Shown: positions 34,729-45,711 of the stretch, in pieces
How the letters are laid out: every line of letters begins with the position of its first letter
Position numbering within the stretch: the first letter of the stretch is position 1
Assembly (NCBI RefSeq): GCF_017873955.1
Contig: NZ_JAGGKS010000002.1
Coordinates: 310,001-374,000 of the forward strand
Length of the DNA: 64,000 bases
Direction of reading: 5' to 3'
Source: Sedimentibacter acidaminivorans
GTDB lineage: Bacteria; Bacillota; Clostridia; Tissierellales; Sedimentibacteraceae
Program-made: the position numbers and the translations under genes
The notes under the pieces: generated by a model
Told to the model about the DNA's origin: nothing
Seen by the model: only the letters and a program-made list of their open reading frames with translations
Database searches by the model: none

Positions 34729-37700
34729 CTATCTTGACAGCATATTATATAGCACTTGTGCCATTTCAGCTCTAGTTGTGGTGCTTATTGGAGAAAGTTT
34801 ACCAGCATTTCCTGAGATAGTTCCTGTTTCAATTAGTAATGTCATGGCCTCTTTAGCCCAAGAGTCAACCAACTCTTCATCTGCGAAGTCAGAAAGTGTT
34901 TTGTCAGAAGTTTGCTTAGGAAGACGACCTATAACATTTAAAGCATTATATAAAAGTGTGAACATTTCTTGACGTGTAATTTCTTTTTCTGGTAAAAACA
35001 TATTATTCCCTACACCAGCAGTTATACCAAGTTTTTTTGCAGTAGCTAGATAGTTGGTATAATAGGTATTTCCACTGTCAACAAAGTTATCTGTAGTATT
35101 TACATCAGGGGCTATGCTATAAGACCTCATAAGCAGTACAAGAAAATCACTTCGTGTTAGTTTAGCATCAGGGCTATATTTGCCATATCCCGTACCTGAG
35201 GTTATTCCTCTTGCTGCAATATAGTTTACAGCTTTCCTATACCATGCATCAGAAGCTACATCGCTAAAATCCACCTTATTGAAACTAACTACATAATGAC
35301 TGAAGCTAGTGATATTGAAGACTAAAACTCCAGTATCAGAATCATAGTGCCCATCAGGAACCACAACTAAATTGCCACTGTTATCTACATATCTGATTAT
35401 GATACTTTCAGGGTTTAACATTTCTTCTGTTGTAGGCGTATAAGGAATTGATATTATATATGGAGCCTTTAACAAAGCCTGTTTGGTTATATCAATGGTT
35501 ACAATACCTTTTTCATCCTTTGAAACCTTATATTCCTGTTGTACAAAATGTGAATCTGATTTATTATTATTATCTTTTGATACGATGGTTGTGAAATTTA
35601 GTGTATAATCTTCCTCTAACATCTCATTGTTTACATTTTTCACTGCTCCTCCAGGAATTACAAGTGAGTAAGCCGTGCCGCCACTTAAGTGACCTACAAG
35701 GTTCACATACAACCATTCCCCATCTATTAAAGTGGATATTGAAACTTTTTTAAGATCTTTGGTGTACATTGCAATATTATCAAAAGTTTGGCCACTCATA
35801 ACATTTTGATTAAATTTAACCTTTAGTTCTGTATCCAATGCTATATCTGTCATTCCATCACCTGGATAAGCGAAAATTATTTCAGGGTTGCTTGACGTAG
35901 TAACAAAATGCTGACTATAGGATTCATTCATTGTATGTCCATATGAATCCGAAACAACCTTTTCTGGTAATGTAAGGGTGTACCCTGTGCTATATGCCAA
36001 TGAGTTTTGTGGCGTAATTGTCAAGATTCTACCGTTCAATTCCCTTTTTATATCAACTTCATTTAAATCATTATCATATAATTCTATCACTCCAAATTCT
36101 AAGCCTGGCTCGACATTCATATTGAAACTAATTGTTATAGGTTTTGCTATGTTTATTTGTGTTTCATTAGGCGAAGGCTCAATTTTATCTACAGTAATAA
36201 CAGCTTGCTCTAGAGTAAATCTGTATATGTTATTTTCAGTAGAATACTCTTCCTCAGCATTGCTAAGCTTGGTACATACATACATGTTTATTTCTCCGTC
36301 TTTATCTTCAATTAATCCAGAAGAAGTAAAGAGGAAGCTTAAATCTATTTTCTGCCCAGGCATTATTTGGTCTATTGACTTAGATCCCAAAATTTGACCA
36401 CTCTTTTCATGTTTAACCTGCACATCCACATCTTCAAGTATTGTGCTACCGGTATTTGCTACTGTTGCTTTAGCTAAATAATCATTTCCAGCCATATTTT
36501 CACAATCCACATTTATAACGGCTATATCTGAAGTTGCAATTTTCAAGCTTAGAGTATTGTTATTTTCATTTGCATCATGAATTCCTCCATCAGAGCGAAC
36601 AATAGCATATAGCTCATACTCGCTTTTTTCTTCTAAACCAACAAGCCACTCAACTTCTAACTGAGCCATTGAACCTGCTGCTATAGGTTTTGTTGTTGCT
36701 GTTTCACCTAATAGATTGCCATTATCAGGGTTACCGTCATACAGATATAATGTAGCATTTTCAGCAAAGTCTCCAAGATTTTTTACAACTGCTGATACTG
36801 TTGTCAAAGCTCCTTTAACTGGAATCGAAGGAGTTAATTGTAGATTACTAACTTCACCAAGGGCAATATCATGCTTAGGAGTATAGCTTAAAAGCATCAA
36901 ATCAACCTTATCACTAGGAGATAAAAAGCTAGTTTCTTCAATAACTTTATTTATAACCTCAGCTTTAGTATAGACAACATCCAGCTTTCCTTCATTTGTA
37001 AATATTAGACTGAAAGAACGAATGTAACCTGTATTTTCACTAAGGGCAATTGGATTACTCCATATACCCTTTTTAATATCGTAAAAAGATGCTAAAAGTG
37101 ACGTTGTATTATCTTGATTTGTATTTGCATATACTATGGCAAGTTGTGGGTCATCACCTTCCATAATTGCAATTTTATAATTGTTTGGTACTTTTGAAAG
37201 ATTTTCATCAGTCTTAGTTTCTCCACTTAAACCTATTTTGTACATAACGTGTCCGTTTTGCTGCCATATAACAAACCATTCATTATTAATATTTACTGCC
37301 TTAGGAACAGAATCCTCAACATTATTATTTGATAGTTGTATAGCATCACCCCATGCTGTCCCGTCATAAATTCTGTAATAAACTTCTCTGTCATCCTGGG
37401 TTGATAAATCATTGTCCGTATCAAGAGTGTACGTGAGCAGTCCTTCTTCTTTATGCATAGTCAAGCTTGAATCTAAAATAGTTGGTAGTGAGCTTTCAAT
37501 TTCCTCAGGAGTGCTCCAAGAGTTACCATCCCAAACAGAACTGTACAAACAATCACTATTTGCAGGAGAATGAAGTGCATCCATATCTTCCCCAAATGTA
37601 AGACTCAAGCCTTCAGATTTCGTCCAAACCAAAATTGCATTTGTGCTATCAGATGCAATAACCGGTGAATGGTCAAATTTTTCGTCATCAGTCAGTGTTA

Positions 37701-40700
37701 TTATATCCGGCTCATTGCCATTAGCTTTGTAAATACTATTAGTAACGCTTATTTCTGAATCCTTTACATATGAAACATTTTTATTTTCTTCAGTCATAGC
37801 ATTTTTAATATTTTGCCATGCTAAAATTACACCGTCTCCTAAAGAGATCGCAACAGGAGCAAAGTCAGCAGTATCATCCTGTCCGAACCAACCTGGCTCT
37901 AACCAGCTTCCATCTCTGTAAATAGAATATTTCAATTGTGTACGGTTATTTGCATCTCTAATAGGATTGTCGTCTGTCCACACCAGCCACTGCTCACTTT
38001 CTCCATTTATCTGTTGAACCTCTGCTCTTGGATAAATATTTTCCGTCATTGTTACAAGGGAAATTTTATCCTCTTCAACAGTTGCTGCTTTAGAAACTGC
38101 CATCATCCTGCTTTTTTGTTTCTTACTGCTTCCTACAAGCCACTGCGAACCTCTTTCCAAGTAATTTCTAGCGGTAGAAGTAAGTTGTATATCATCTTCT
38201 TTAGATTCATTTATAAGCTGTCTCGAAAACAATATAACTTTTTCCTTTCCATTATCCCAGTGTGTGCTTGCTATTTCCTTGTAATAAAGCTCACTAGAGT
38301 CATATATATAATAAACATCTATTCCAGCAGAGATACTAGGCTCAACCTGAATATATCCCGTAGGTATGTGAAACTCTGCAGGAATACTACCTGTAACATA
38401 TCCTTCAACAGACAATGTATTTTCAATACCTGCGCCTATTGAAACATATACAGACGGATCGAATTCAAGTATCCCTTCAAAATCCTTATTGCTGTATTCA
38501 TTTCCATAAACAGCTAATCTTCCGTCGATGTTAGGGCAGATTGCAACTTTACCCCACCCACCTATATCAAGCTTTGGTATAGTGTAAGGTCTTTTCCAGT
38601 AATACTCACCCCTACCACTTAAATAATAGTAGTAGTAGTTTAAATTCCACTTTTTATTAAATCTATCATATTTAAGACTTCCATAAAAAGCAATGTCAGT
38701 TTCAACCTCATATCCTGTAGTAAGAGTTTTTGATTTTTTTGTACTCATACCACGTCCCGAGCTGTACTCATACATTAGTTTTAATAATCCTCTTTCATTT
38801 ATTGAGCCTTCAAATCTATTAGAAGTGCTGCCAAGTCCAAAGCTTTGAGCACTATCTAAAAGGGGTACTCCATCAAGTATATCAACTTTACCTCCTGTAA
38901 GGCTGCTTAACGTTACAAACGAATCAACAATATACTTTCCATTTATGTAGCTAACATCTAGCTTTATTCCATTGTCTAATGATGGATAAGGAGCTACTAT
39001 TACATTAGCATTTTGCCATAAGGTGGCAACACCAGATTTTGAAACCATGCGTCCCCATAATTCCTCACCAACTTGCATCTGCAAGCTTGGCTGTAATTCA
39101 AAAACGGGTTTATCGGATTTTAGGGAAATGCTGCCCATTGATGACTTAAGTTCATAATATCCAGGAGCTAATCCATCCCAATCACCATCCAGTTCAAAAT
39201 ACAGATTTGGTATGCTTATATTATTAATAAAAAGCCCTTTATACTTGTTCCCAACTCTTGAATCTGTCAAAGTAGATTTAATATAGTTAAGTCCAGGTTG
39301 TTTTACTTTAGTTGCTAAGTACACAGGGTAATCAGACCCTTGATGATAAATCTCTTGCTCCTCAGTGACATATGCAACATCCTCTGAGCTTGAGAGTTTT
39401 AATGAATAAGATACACCTGTTTCTAAGCCTTTGATTACATAACAGCCTTCTGACCAACCTTCAATTTTTTCATATTGAGCTAATGTTTTTTCTCCATTTA
39501 ATTCAAAATACATATCCTGTGGGTCGTCAATAATTCCGCCTTCTTCTTGATTATATAGTTGAATAACCATACTTTGCTTTTTTGTTTCCTCAGAAAAGTT
39601 GACAGGTACCCGAATCTTTTGATTTTTAGATCCTTCATGCTCAAAAACTAACTCATATCCTCCAAAATAATCCTTGTTTCCGTATAGGAAAGAAAATTCA
39701 GCTTCACCGTTATATTTTGTTTTTATATTTCCGAGGTTTTCTACGAAAACTCCATTTTTATAAAGGCTGACCTTGACTGTTTCATCTGAAATATATCCAA
39801 TTGATGGTGAGTACAAGGTAATACTAAATGGTTCAAGATTTTTCAAGCCGTATTGGTTGTTTTCTTCAAAAACGGTAAAATAGCAATTATCATTTGGATA
39901 AACTGATATTTTTGCATCGTCTAAGCTTAATCCGTTAATGGTTATATTTTGTTCAAATTTATATGAAATATCTCTGTTATCAACCAATGTCAAAGTAACC
40001 TTGTAATTGCCCGCATGCCAGTATACATTAGCTGGAAATAAGCCACTTCCTTGTTTTCCATCTCCAAAATCCCATGTAATTGATTTAAGTGGACGGCTGA
40101 TTTCCCCCAACCACCTTGCATTAAATGTAATCACCTTTTCAGTTACCCAAGTTGAAGGCATATAAAATGAGTAACTTCCATAATTCAGCCGCTCTGCAGC
40201 TGTACGGAAAAATTTAACAGAATCATTTTCTATGTCAGCTTGATTTTTAACCGCACCTTCTGGTATGTAGAAAGCATATGTTTCAGATGGATTCAGTGGT
40301 GAATCTGGTGTCAAAACAAGCTTGTTGTCAATCACACTTGTTCTAAAGTTCACCTGGTTATTATTTGAATCCATAACTTTAATATTGACAAAATCATCAC
40401 CTTCGGATATGGATGCAGAAAATGGAATTTCAATTTGTGTATTTATTGGCAAATCACCACCTAAAAGCATACTAGGCTTCGTGATATAAAGTTTATTGTC
40501 TCCTGTAGCAAAGGACATTTCAAGCCCTAAATCTGAGCTACCTTCCGAGCTGTCATATGCTCCTTTAACAGTATATACAGTATTTGGCTTGAGGCTGTCA
40601 AAGTACGGAGCTTCCATAAATACAGTATTTTGAACACCCCTTAATGTTGTTATTTCTGTATTTACTTTGTTTCCTTTATCATCTAACAGCACTAAATTAC

Positions 40701-43700
40701 AGTCTTTTGCATTTATTGCTTCAGAAAAATTTATTTCTATTTTTTGGTGTATATCAACATTAGATTGACTGTTATTTGGATAATACCCAGTAACTGATGG
40801 CAGGGTATTACTGCTCTTTGTTCGGAATTTTATAGATTTTCCTATACTGCTGTTTTCAAACCTGTCAATAACTGCATCAGCTGGTATAGCTACTTCATAA
40901 ACTGAACCTGACTTCAAATTTATTCCTTTTTCAAGAGCGAGAGTCACAGTGTCGTTAGTTATGGACTTTGTTGCATTAACTTTATTGCCACTAATATCAA
41001 GCAGTGAAATATCTTCAAACCCACTTCCTTTGATAATATTGCTATAATTATATCTAAAGGATAATTGATCCATATCACAGGAAATCTCTTTTTCCATGTG
41101 GTTTGGTGTCGAGGAAACAACCTCTATTTTATTTTCAGGCTTCTGTTCAACACTAAATGATATTTTTAATTCTTCGTCTAAATAATTATTAGAGTTGTCA
41201 GCAATGGTGTTAGAAGGAACAATTAGCTCATACTCTGCTCCTGCTTTTAAATAATCCATCAGATTAACTGTTAACTTGTTTTTGAAAATGCTAACAGAAA
41301 TTTTCGGTGTTTCCAACCCATTAAGTATAATCCCGTAATTTTCTATGTCATTTATCGGCGTTAACAATTTTATATCTTCATCAAAGGATATAGTTATCTC
41401 TCTTGTATTCCATAAAACATTGTCGCTATTGTTAATTGGTGTTGTTTCTATAACAACAGGTAAAAATGTGTCTGACTTAGAAAGAACTGTATATTTATAT
41501 ATACCACTTTCTACAACACTTCCCTTTTCAATAGTTGCAGTCAAAACTACATTTTTATGTCCTTCGCTGTATTCAGGTATTGTGATTTCTCCGTTTGGTG
41601 AAATCACTGATGGCATATCCGAAACCCATGTTATCAATGAGCCATTAGGTGCTAATGTAGGAAGTGCTAAGTTTTGATTTATTGAATACTGTGACAGATT
41701 TCCTCCCAAGGTTCGCGACACTTGAAGCCATCTTTTATCAGCCGCTACAGCCTCCATATCAGTTTGTTCTAACTTTTCAACTGAAAATAAAAAGCTCTTG
41801 TCAATAGTTTTGCCACCTTTTGATATGGAAGCAGTAAGTGTAACTGTTTTATTTCCTTGTGTAAAGGTTGGGCGGTTAACTGTTCCATCAGGCATAATAA
41901 ATGTATCATTACTTGACTTCCAGCTTATAGAGGAACCGTACAGTCCAAGAACGGGTAGATTAAGATTAACTGTTACATTATTAATGCTATTTTCTCCTAA
42001 AATCCTACTGTAATTTAGCCACTCCTTATCAAGCGATAGTGCTTCATCATCCGTTGCCAATGGAAGCACTAACATATTAAATATTTTTGTATATTCAAAA
42101 GAGCCTTCACTTATGGTTGCTGTTAGCATTATAGATTGAGTTCCTTGACTGAAAGTTGGTCGATTTATGGTACCATCAACTTTAATAAAATCCTCATTTG
42201 TAGATTCCCAGCTAATTTGCGAGCCATTTACTCCAACTGTAGGAAGCGTCAAACTTGACAATACCTCATTAAGATTTATATTTTCATTAAGTATAACCTC
42301 ATCTGTAAGCCATTCAAAATCAGCATATGCTATTTCTTCATCTATTGCCTCCGATGCAATAACTGTAATATTAAATGTTTTTTCTAAAGTTACTTCTCCC
42401 ATTTTTATAGTTGCAGTAAGAGTCACAGTCTGATTTCCTTGGGTGAAAGAAGGACGGGTCACTGTACCATCTAAAGCCACAGCACCTACTTTGTCAGACC
42501 TCCAGCTTATAGCACTACCGTTTTCACCAATAGTTGGAAGGGTTAAATCTGATATTATCTTATCCCTACTCTCATTTTCTCCTAAGATAATTTCATCAGT
42601 TAACCAATCTCTGTCAGCATTTGCCAAATCATCATCACACACCTTAATTTTTACGTTAAAAGTTTTTCGAATGGATTCAGTGCCTATGGATATGTTGGCT
42701 TTAAGTGTTACAGATTGATCTCCTTGAGTAATTGAAGATCTTGTCACTACACCATTTGTGCTTAAAAAATCAGAGTTACTGGATTCCCAGCTTATAGTGC
42801 TACCATTTGGAGCATTCAAAGGTAAATTCAAATTAACAGTAACACTACTTAGTGTTGTATTTTCACCTTTTATTCTATCGCCTGTCAGCCAAGATGAATC
42901 AAAAAACAACCGGTCTGTATCATTTGCTGATAGTTGCACATCTGCCAAAGCCGTGGCTCCACCAGTTGTATATGCTTTAACCTGTGCAGTACCTGATATG
43001 CCAGAGTATAATTCAACAGATGCATGGCCTGAATCATCTGTAACTTCATAGGATGAATCAAGCATCCCAAATGAAGTAGTAAAATAAACCGGTATGTCAG
43101 ACACAGGGGTTCCATCTACGCTACATACAATAGCTGACATAGTAGTACTTGCTTGCCCTGCTGGAGGATTTGCAATAAGATTAATATTAGAAACATCAAT
43201 GAAGTTATATGGCTCAAAATCAATAGGAGTACAATCGTTTTTAAAATATAAGCTTCTTATTTCACTTTTATCCTTTGCATTTCCCATTGAGCCCATGAAA
43301 CCAACATAGACTTCACGAACATCTTCAATATCAAGACCATATCCTGCGCTGGTTAAAATCTGATCAAGCTCTAGATTTTCTAACTTAAGATTACTGTTGA
43401 CAGGTCTTATCCCATCCGTACTGAAACGAACCTCCAGTACCTTTGATACACCATCATACTCAATCCATACATTGTTGTAAGTTGGAGAGTCATTTGTTGA
43501 CCCCGAGGCCAAATATTGCTCTGTGCGTTGTTCATAGTCTCCATTATAATACACCGCAGCTTTTTCAATATAGCCATAGCCGGTAGATTGCCCAGAACCA
43601 GGTGCACTATAATAATCTGTATTAAATGCAATATTAAAGCTTGGCCCAATATCTTCATCATTCACATAAATGGAATTGCCTACTGTTTGCAAAGTAAAGA

Positions 43701-45000
43701 TAAATCCTCCTTCTCCTTTTGTAAAATCAGGATGAGGATTTTTATAAGAAAAAGCTGCGCTAAAGGATAAGTCATCTCCCAAACGAATTTTGTTTTTAGT
43801 AAAAATGCTTCCTCCTGTAGTTGGTTCTGCCACCCTATCGTTGTTAAATTGTAACGCTATAATTTCATTATCGTCTCTATCTGTTGTTACAACAGTTCCA
43901 GAGATACCATTGAATTGTAATCGAGATGAATCGTCAAAACTGTGATACATAATTGCAAGTGGAAATTCCTCAACAGCTGTAACCACAAAACTAAATGTCT
44001 TTGTGTCAGTAGCCTCACCATATGATATGGTAGCCGTAAGTGTTACAGTTTGATTTCCTTCACTTAGTGTAGGCCTGTAGACACTTCCATCTACTGCAAC
44101 AATATTGGGATTTGAAGATTCCCAAGCTATGTTACATCCGCTGTAAAAGCCAGATGGTGACCAACGTCTTTCGGTTTTCGTAGGTAGTGAAAGCCTTGTC
44201 TTAACGTTATCCTGACTGTTGTTGTTCAATATATTTTCATACGTAAGCCATTCCTTATCTATAGCAACATTATCCCCTTCGGTAGGTGATTGAGCAACTA
44301 CCTCCAATTCAAACGTTTTCTGCTTTGATACGGTCCCGCTGGATATAATTGCTGAAAGTGTCACTGGAGCATTGCCCATAGCGAAAGAGAAAGGAGGCTG
44401 CTCTACAGTGCCATCAATTGTAATCCATCTTTCATCTGATGAAGCCCAAGTAATAGTGCTGCCATTTTTACCCTCTGTTGGCATAGTTACATCACTTCTA
44501 ATATCATTGTAAAAACAGCCATAATGAATAACATCCTCGCCTACAAGCCAATCGTAATCAGCTTGTACTGCTTGTTCATCCGCTGTTGGTTCTGATGGGC
44601 TTAATTCTATAACAAAAAGCTTCTCGGTCTGTACCGTACCTTTTATCAATGTAGCAGTAATAACTACCATTTTGTACCCTTCCAAATACGAGGGTTTATG
44701 TATCACTCCGTTTGCTTCAATAAATGTCTCATCGGATGAAGACCAAACTAAGGAGCTGCCGTTCTCTCCTACTAAAGGCAGGTTAAGATTGCCGTTTATA
44801 TTATAATAAATTATTTCACCATCGGATGTAGCAAATTCTTCATAATCGCCTACTCCAAATACTAAATCTGATGTCAACCACTCTGTGTCCATCTCTACAA
44901 TTACTTCATCGGTGTATACGTCTTCATTAGCAAAGACATATTGTACATTTGTTGTAAATAGCAACATGATTACTAGAATTAAACTAATGATTCTTTTCAT
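34729..45000 (-). CDS. Giant SLH-domain surface protein with Ig-like repeats, lectin-like and PKD domains
   Basis: 3423 residues. Signal peptide to about residue 25. Eight bacterial-Ig-like ('atrophied' Ig) units of about 95 residues: three at 33-345, five at 700-1185. Between them lie an L-type-lectin-like domain (about 350-600) and an invasin-type Ig (about 600-695). Then four SbsA-type Ig domains (1185-1603), a PKD domain with WDFGDG (about 1632-1690), an unrecognised beta-rich region (1690-2310), a propeller-like region (2310-2705), two CARDB-like domains, two more SbsA-Ig domains, and three SLH motifs (3243-3423) that would bind the wall polysaccharide. Probably an adhesin or glycan-binding S-layer protein. 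Its SD lies in the last codons of the TetR gene. Confidence 0.93.
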   Translation of the reverse strand: MKRIISLILVIMLLFTTNVQYVFANEDVYTDEVIVEMDTEWLTSDLVFGVGDYEEFATSDGEIIYYNINGNLNLPLVGENGSSLVWSSSDETFIEANGVIHKPSYLEGYKMVVITATLIKGTVQTEKLFVIELSPSEPTADEQAVQADYDWLVGEDVIHYGCFYNDIRSDVTMPTEGKNGSTITWASSDERWITIDGTVEQPPFSFAMGNAPVTLSAIISSGTVSKQKTFELEVVAQSPTEGDNVAIDKEWLTYENILNNNSQDNVKTRLSLPTKTERRWSPSGFYSGCNIAWESSNPNIVAVDGSVYRPTLSEGNQTVTLTATISYGEATDTKTFSFVVTAVEEFPLAIMYHSFDDSSRLQFNGISGTVVTTDRDDNEIIALQFNNDRVAEPTTGGSIFTKNKIRLGDDLSFSAAFSYKNPHPDFTKGEGGFIFTLQTVGNSIYVNDEDIGPSFNIAFNTDYYSAPGSGQSTGYGYIEKAAVYYNGDYEQRTEQYLASGSTNDSPTYNNVWIEYDGVSKVLEVRFSTDGIRPVNSNLKLENLELDQILTSAGYGLDIEDVREVYVGFMGSMGNAKDKSEIRSLYFKNDCTPIDFEPYNFIDVSNINLIANPPAGQASTTMSAIVCSVDGTPVSDIPVYFTTSFGMLDSSYEVTDDSGHASVELYSGISGTAQVKAYTTGGATALADVQLSANDTDRLFFDSSWLTGDRIKGENTTLSSVTVNLNLPLNAPNGSTISWESSNSDFLSTNGVVTRSSITQGDQSVTLKANISIGTESIRKTFNVKIKVCDDDLANADRDWLTDEIILGENESRDKIISDLTLPTIGENGSAISWRSDKVGAVALDGTVTRPSFTQGNQTVTLTATIKMGEVTLEKTFNITVIASEAIDEEIAYADFEWLTDEVILNENINLNEVLSSLTLPTVGVNGSQISWESTNEDFIKVDGTINRPTFSQGTQSIMLTATISEGSFEYTKIFNMLVLPLATDDEALSLDKEWLNYSRILGENSINNVTVNLNLPVLGLYGSSISWKSSNDTFIMPDGTVNRPTFTQGNKTVTLTASISKGGKTIDKSFLFSVEKLEQTDMEAVAADKRWLQVSRTLGGNLSQYSINQNLALPTLAPNGSLITWVSDMPSVISPNGEITIPEYSEGHKNVVLTATIEKGSVVESGIYKYTVLSKSDTFLPVVIETTPINNSDNVLWNTREITISFDEDIKLLTPINDIENYGIILNGLETPKISVSIFKNKLTVNLMDYLKAGAEYELIVPSNTIADNSNNYLDEELKISFSVEQKPENKIEVVSSTPNHMEKEISCDMDQLSFRYNYSNIIKGSGFEDISLLDISGNKVNATKSITNDTVTLALEKGINLKSGSVYEVAIPADAVIDRFENSSIGKSIKFRTKSSNTLPSVTGYYPNNSQSNVDIHQKIEINFSEAINAKDCNLVLLDDKGNKVNTEITTLRGVQNTVFMEAPYFDSLKPNTVYTVKGAYDSSEGSSDLGLEMSFATGDNKLYITKPSMLLGGDLPINTQIEIPFSASISEGDDFVNIKVMDSNNNQVNFRTSVIDNKLVLTPDSPLNPSETYAFYIPEGAVKNQADIENDSVKFFRTAAERLNYGSYSFYMPSTWVTEKVITFNARWLGEISRPLKSITWDFGDGKQGSGLFPANVYWHAGNYKVTLTLVDNRDISYKFEQNITINGLSLDDAKISVYPNDNCYFTVFEENNQYGLKNLEPFSITLYSPSIGYISDETVKVSLYKNGVFVENLGNIKTKYNGEAEFSFLYGNKDYFGGYELVFEHEGSKNQKIRVPVNFSEETKKQSMVIQLYNQEEGGIIDDPQDMYFELNGEKTLAQYEKIEGWSEGCYVIKGLETGVSYSLKLSSSEDVAYVTEEQEIYHQGSDYPVYLATKVKQPGLNYIKSTLTDSRVGNKYKGLFINNISIPNLYFELDGDWDGLAPGYYELKSSMGSISLKSDKPVFELQPSLQMQVGEELWGRMVSKSGVATLWQNANVIVAPYPSLDNGIKLDVSYINGKYIVDSFVTLSSLTGGKVDILDGVPLLDSAQSFGLGSTSNRFEGSINERGLLKLMYEYSSGRGMSTKKSKTLTTGYEVETDIAFYGSLKYDRFNKKWNLNYYYYYLSGRGEYYWKRPYTIPKLDIGGWGKVAICPNIDGRLAVYGNEYSNKDFEGILEFDPSVYVSIGAGIENTLSVEGYVTGSIPAEFHIPTGYIQVEPSISAGIDVYYIYDSSELYYKEIASTHWDNGKEKVILFSRQLINESKEDDIQLTSTARNYLERGSQWLVGSSKKQKSRMMAVSKAATVEEDKISLVTMTENIYPRAEVQQINGESEQWLVWTDDNPIRDANNRTQLKYSIYRDGSWLEPGWFGQDDTADFAPVAISLGDGVILAWQNIKNAMTEENKNVSYVKDSEISVTNSIYKANGNEPDIITLTDDEKFDHSPVIASDSTNAILVWTKSEGLSLTFGEDMDALHSPANSDCLYSSVWDGNSWSTPEEIESSLPTILDSSLTMHKEEGLLTYTLDTDNDLSTQDDREVYYRIYDGTAWGDAIQLSNNNVEDSVPKAVNINNEWFVIWQQNGHVMYKIGLSGETKTDENLSKVPNNYKIAIMEGDDPQLAIVYANTNQDNTTSLLASFYDIKKGIWSNPIALSENTGYIRSFSLIFTNEGKLDVVYTKAEVINKVIEETSFLSPSDKVDLMLLSYTPKHDIALGEVSNLQLTPSIPVKGALTTVSAVVKNLGDFAENATLYLYDGNPDNGNLLGETATTKPIAAGSMAQLEVEWLVGLEEKSEYELYAIVRSDGGIHDANENNNTLSLKIATSDIAVINVDCENMAGNDYLAKATVANTGSTILEDVDVQVKHEKSGQILGSKSIDQIMPGQKIDLSFLFTSSGLIEDKDGEINMYVCTKLSNAEEEYSTENNIYRFTLEQAVITVDKIEPSPNETQINIAKPITISFNMNVEPGLEFGVIELYDNDLNEVDIKRELNGRILTITPQNSLAYSTGYTLTLPEKVVSDSYGHTMNESYSQHFVTTSSNPEIIFAYPGDGMTDIALDTELKVKFNQNVMSGQTFDNIAMYTKDLKKVSISTLIDGEWLYVNLVGHLSGGTAYSLVIPGGAVKNVNNEMLEEDYTLNFTTIVSKDNNNKSDSHFVQQEYKVSKDEKGIVTIDITKQALLKAPYIISIPYTPTTEEMLNPESIIIRYVDNSGNLVVVPDGHYDSDTGVLVFNITSFSHYVVSFNKVDFSDVASDAWYRKAVNYIAARGITSGTGYGKYSPDAKLTRSDFLVLLMRSYSIAPDVNTTDNFVDSGNTYYTNYLATAKKLGITAGVGNNMFLPEKEITRQEMFTLLYNALNVIGRLPKQTSDKTLSDFADEELVDSWAKEAMTLLIETGTISGNAGKLSPISTTTRAEMAQVLYNMLSR
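41420..42900 (-). repeat. Five tandem Ig-like domain coding units
   Basis: Units of 280-300 bp begin near 42897, 42617, 42327, 42037 and 41745, each encoding D-x-x-WL...LP...NGS-x-I-x-W...DG-x-V-x-R...QG-x-x-x-VTL. Protein conservation is clear while DNA has drifted, so they are old domain duplications, not a recent expansion. Confidence 0.8.
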
Positions 45001-45003
45001 TTA

Positions 45004-45639
45004 TTAAACCTCCCTGTTTAACAATGTATGTCCATTTTTTTGTGCTACTTTTATACTATTTAAAATTATATCCATAATTTTCCCACCATACTCTGCAAGA
45101 TTAAATTCTCCTTTATGCAAGCACCAATCATAAATTGCTCCTCTGAAACATGTTGTAAAAATATCTATAGTATCCTTCGTATTCACTTCTGGTTTAATTT
45201 CATTTTTTGCCTTGCCTTCCTCTATAAGTTTTTCAAACACAATATAATATGTTCTTTCCGAATCTATAATTAAAAAACTCTCTGTTGTTAAGTCTTTAAT
45301 CTGAGAAGCATAAATTGTTGAGATAAACTCCAAACCTATTTCATCAGTCATAGTTTTGAAAACATACTGAATAAATATGGAAATTTTCTCTATAGCGTTT
45401 GTCGATTTAAAATCCATTTTCAAAAACGAATCATATATCTCATTAATCAATGGAACCATATTAAACAACAACTCTTCCTTTGATTTAAAATGAGTGTAAA
45501 AACCACCCTTTGACGAGTTGGCTTCTTTTATAATGTCATCAACCGTTGTCCTATTAAATCCCTTTTCCTTAAACAGTTTTCGTGCACATTCTATAAGCCT
45601 TTTTTTTGTTTCTATTCCTTGAAGTTCTCTCTTGTTCAT
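45004..45639 (-). CDS. TetR/AcrR family transcriptional regulator
   Basis: 211 residues. N-terminal helix-turn-helix (about 10-55) with TTVDDIIKEANSSKGGFYTHFKSKEELL, then an all-helical ligand and dimer domain. Its stop lies 3 bp before the giant SLH gene start, so both are made from one mRNA. A perfect 16-bp palindrome at the predicted start site of this operon suggests the protein represses itself and the surface protein. Ligand unknown. Confidence 0.92.
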   Translation of the reverse strand: MNKRELQGIETKKRLIECARKLFKEKGFNRTTVDDIIKEANSSKGGFYTHFKSKEELLFNMVPLINEIYDSFLKMDFKSTNAIEKISIFIQYVFKTMTDEIGLEFISTIYASQIKDLTTESFLIIDSERTYYIVFEKLIEEGKAKNEIKPEVNTKDTIDIFTTCFRGAIYDWCLHKGEFNLAEYGGKIMDIILNSIKVAQKNGHTLLNREV

Positions 45640-45688
45640 ACAATTATATCCCCTTGTGGTTTCATATTTAAATTCACAAACTAAAGTA

Positions 45689-45704
45689 ACAGACTATAGT
45701 CTGT
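45689..45704. promoter_or_regulatory. Putative TetR operator
   Basis: ACAGACTATAGTCTGT is a perfect 16-bp palindrome beginning 8 bp downstream of the -10 box, covering the expected transcription start. Confidence 0.7.
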
Positions 45705-45711
45705 ATAAATC

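Noticed and set aside
37936-38442. 168-codon plus-strand frame inside the giant SLH gene
   Set aside because: Antisense shadow of a continuous 3423-codon gene; no start signal and no recognisable product.
41345-43309. Series of plus-strand frames of 70-110 codons that look alike
   Set aside because: They are the antisense images of the tandem Ig-like domain units and repeat for that reason. The same periodicity was also considered as a CRISPR-like array and dismissed: the units are about 290 bp and coding.
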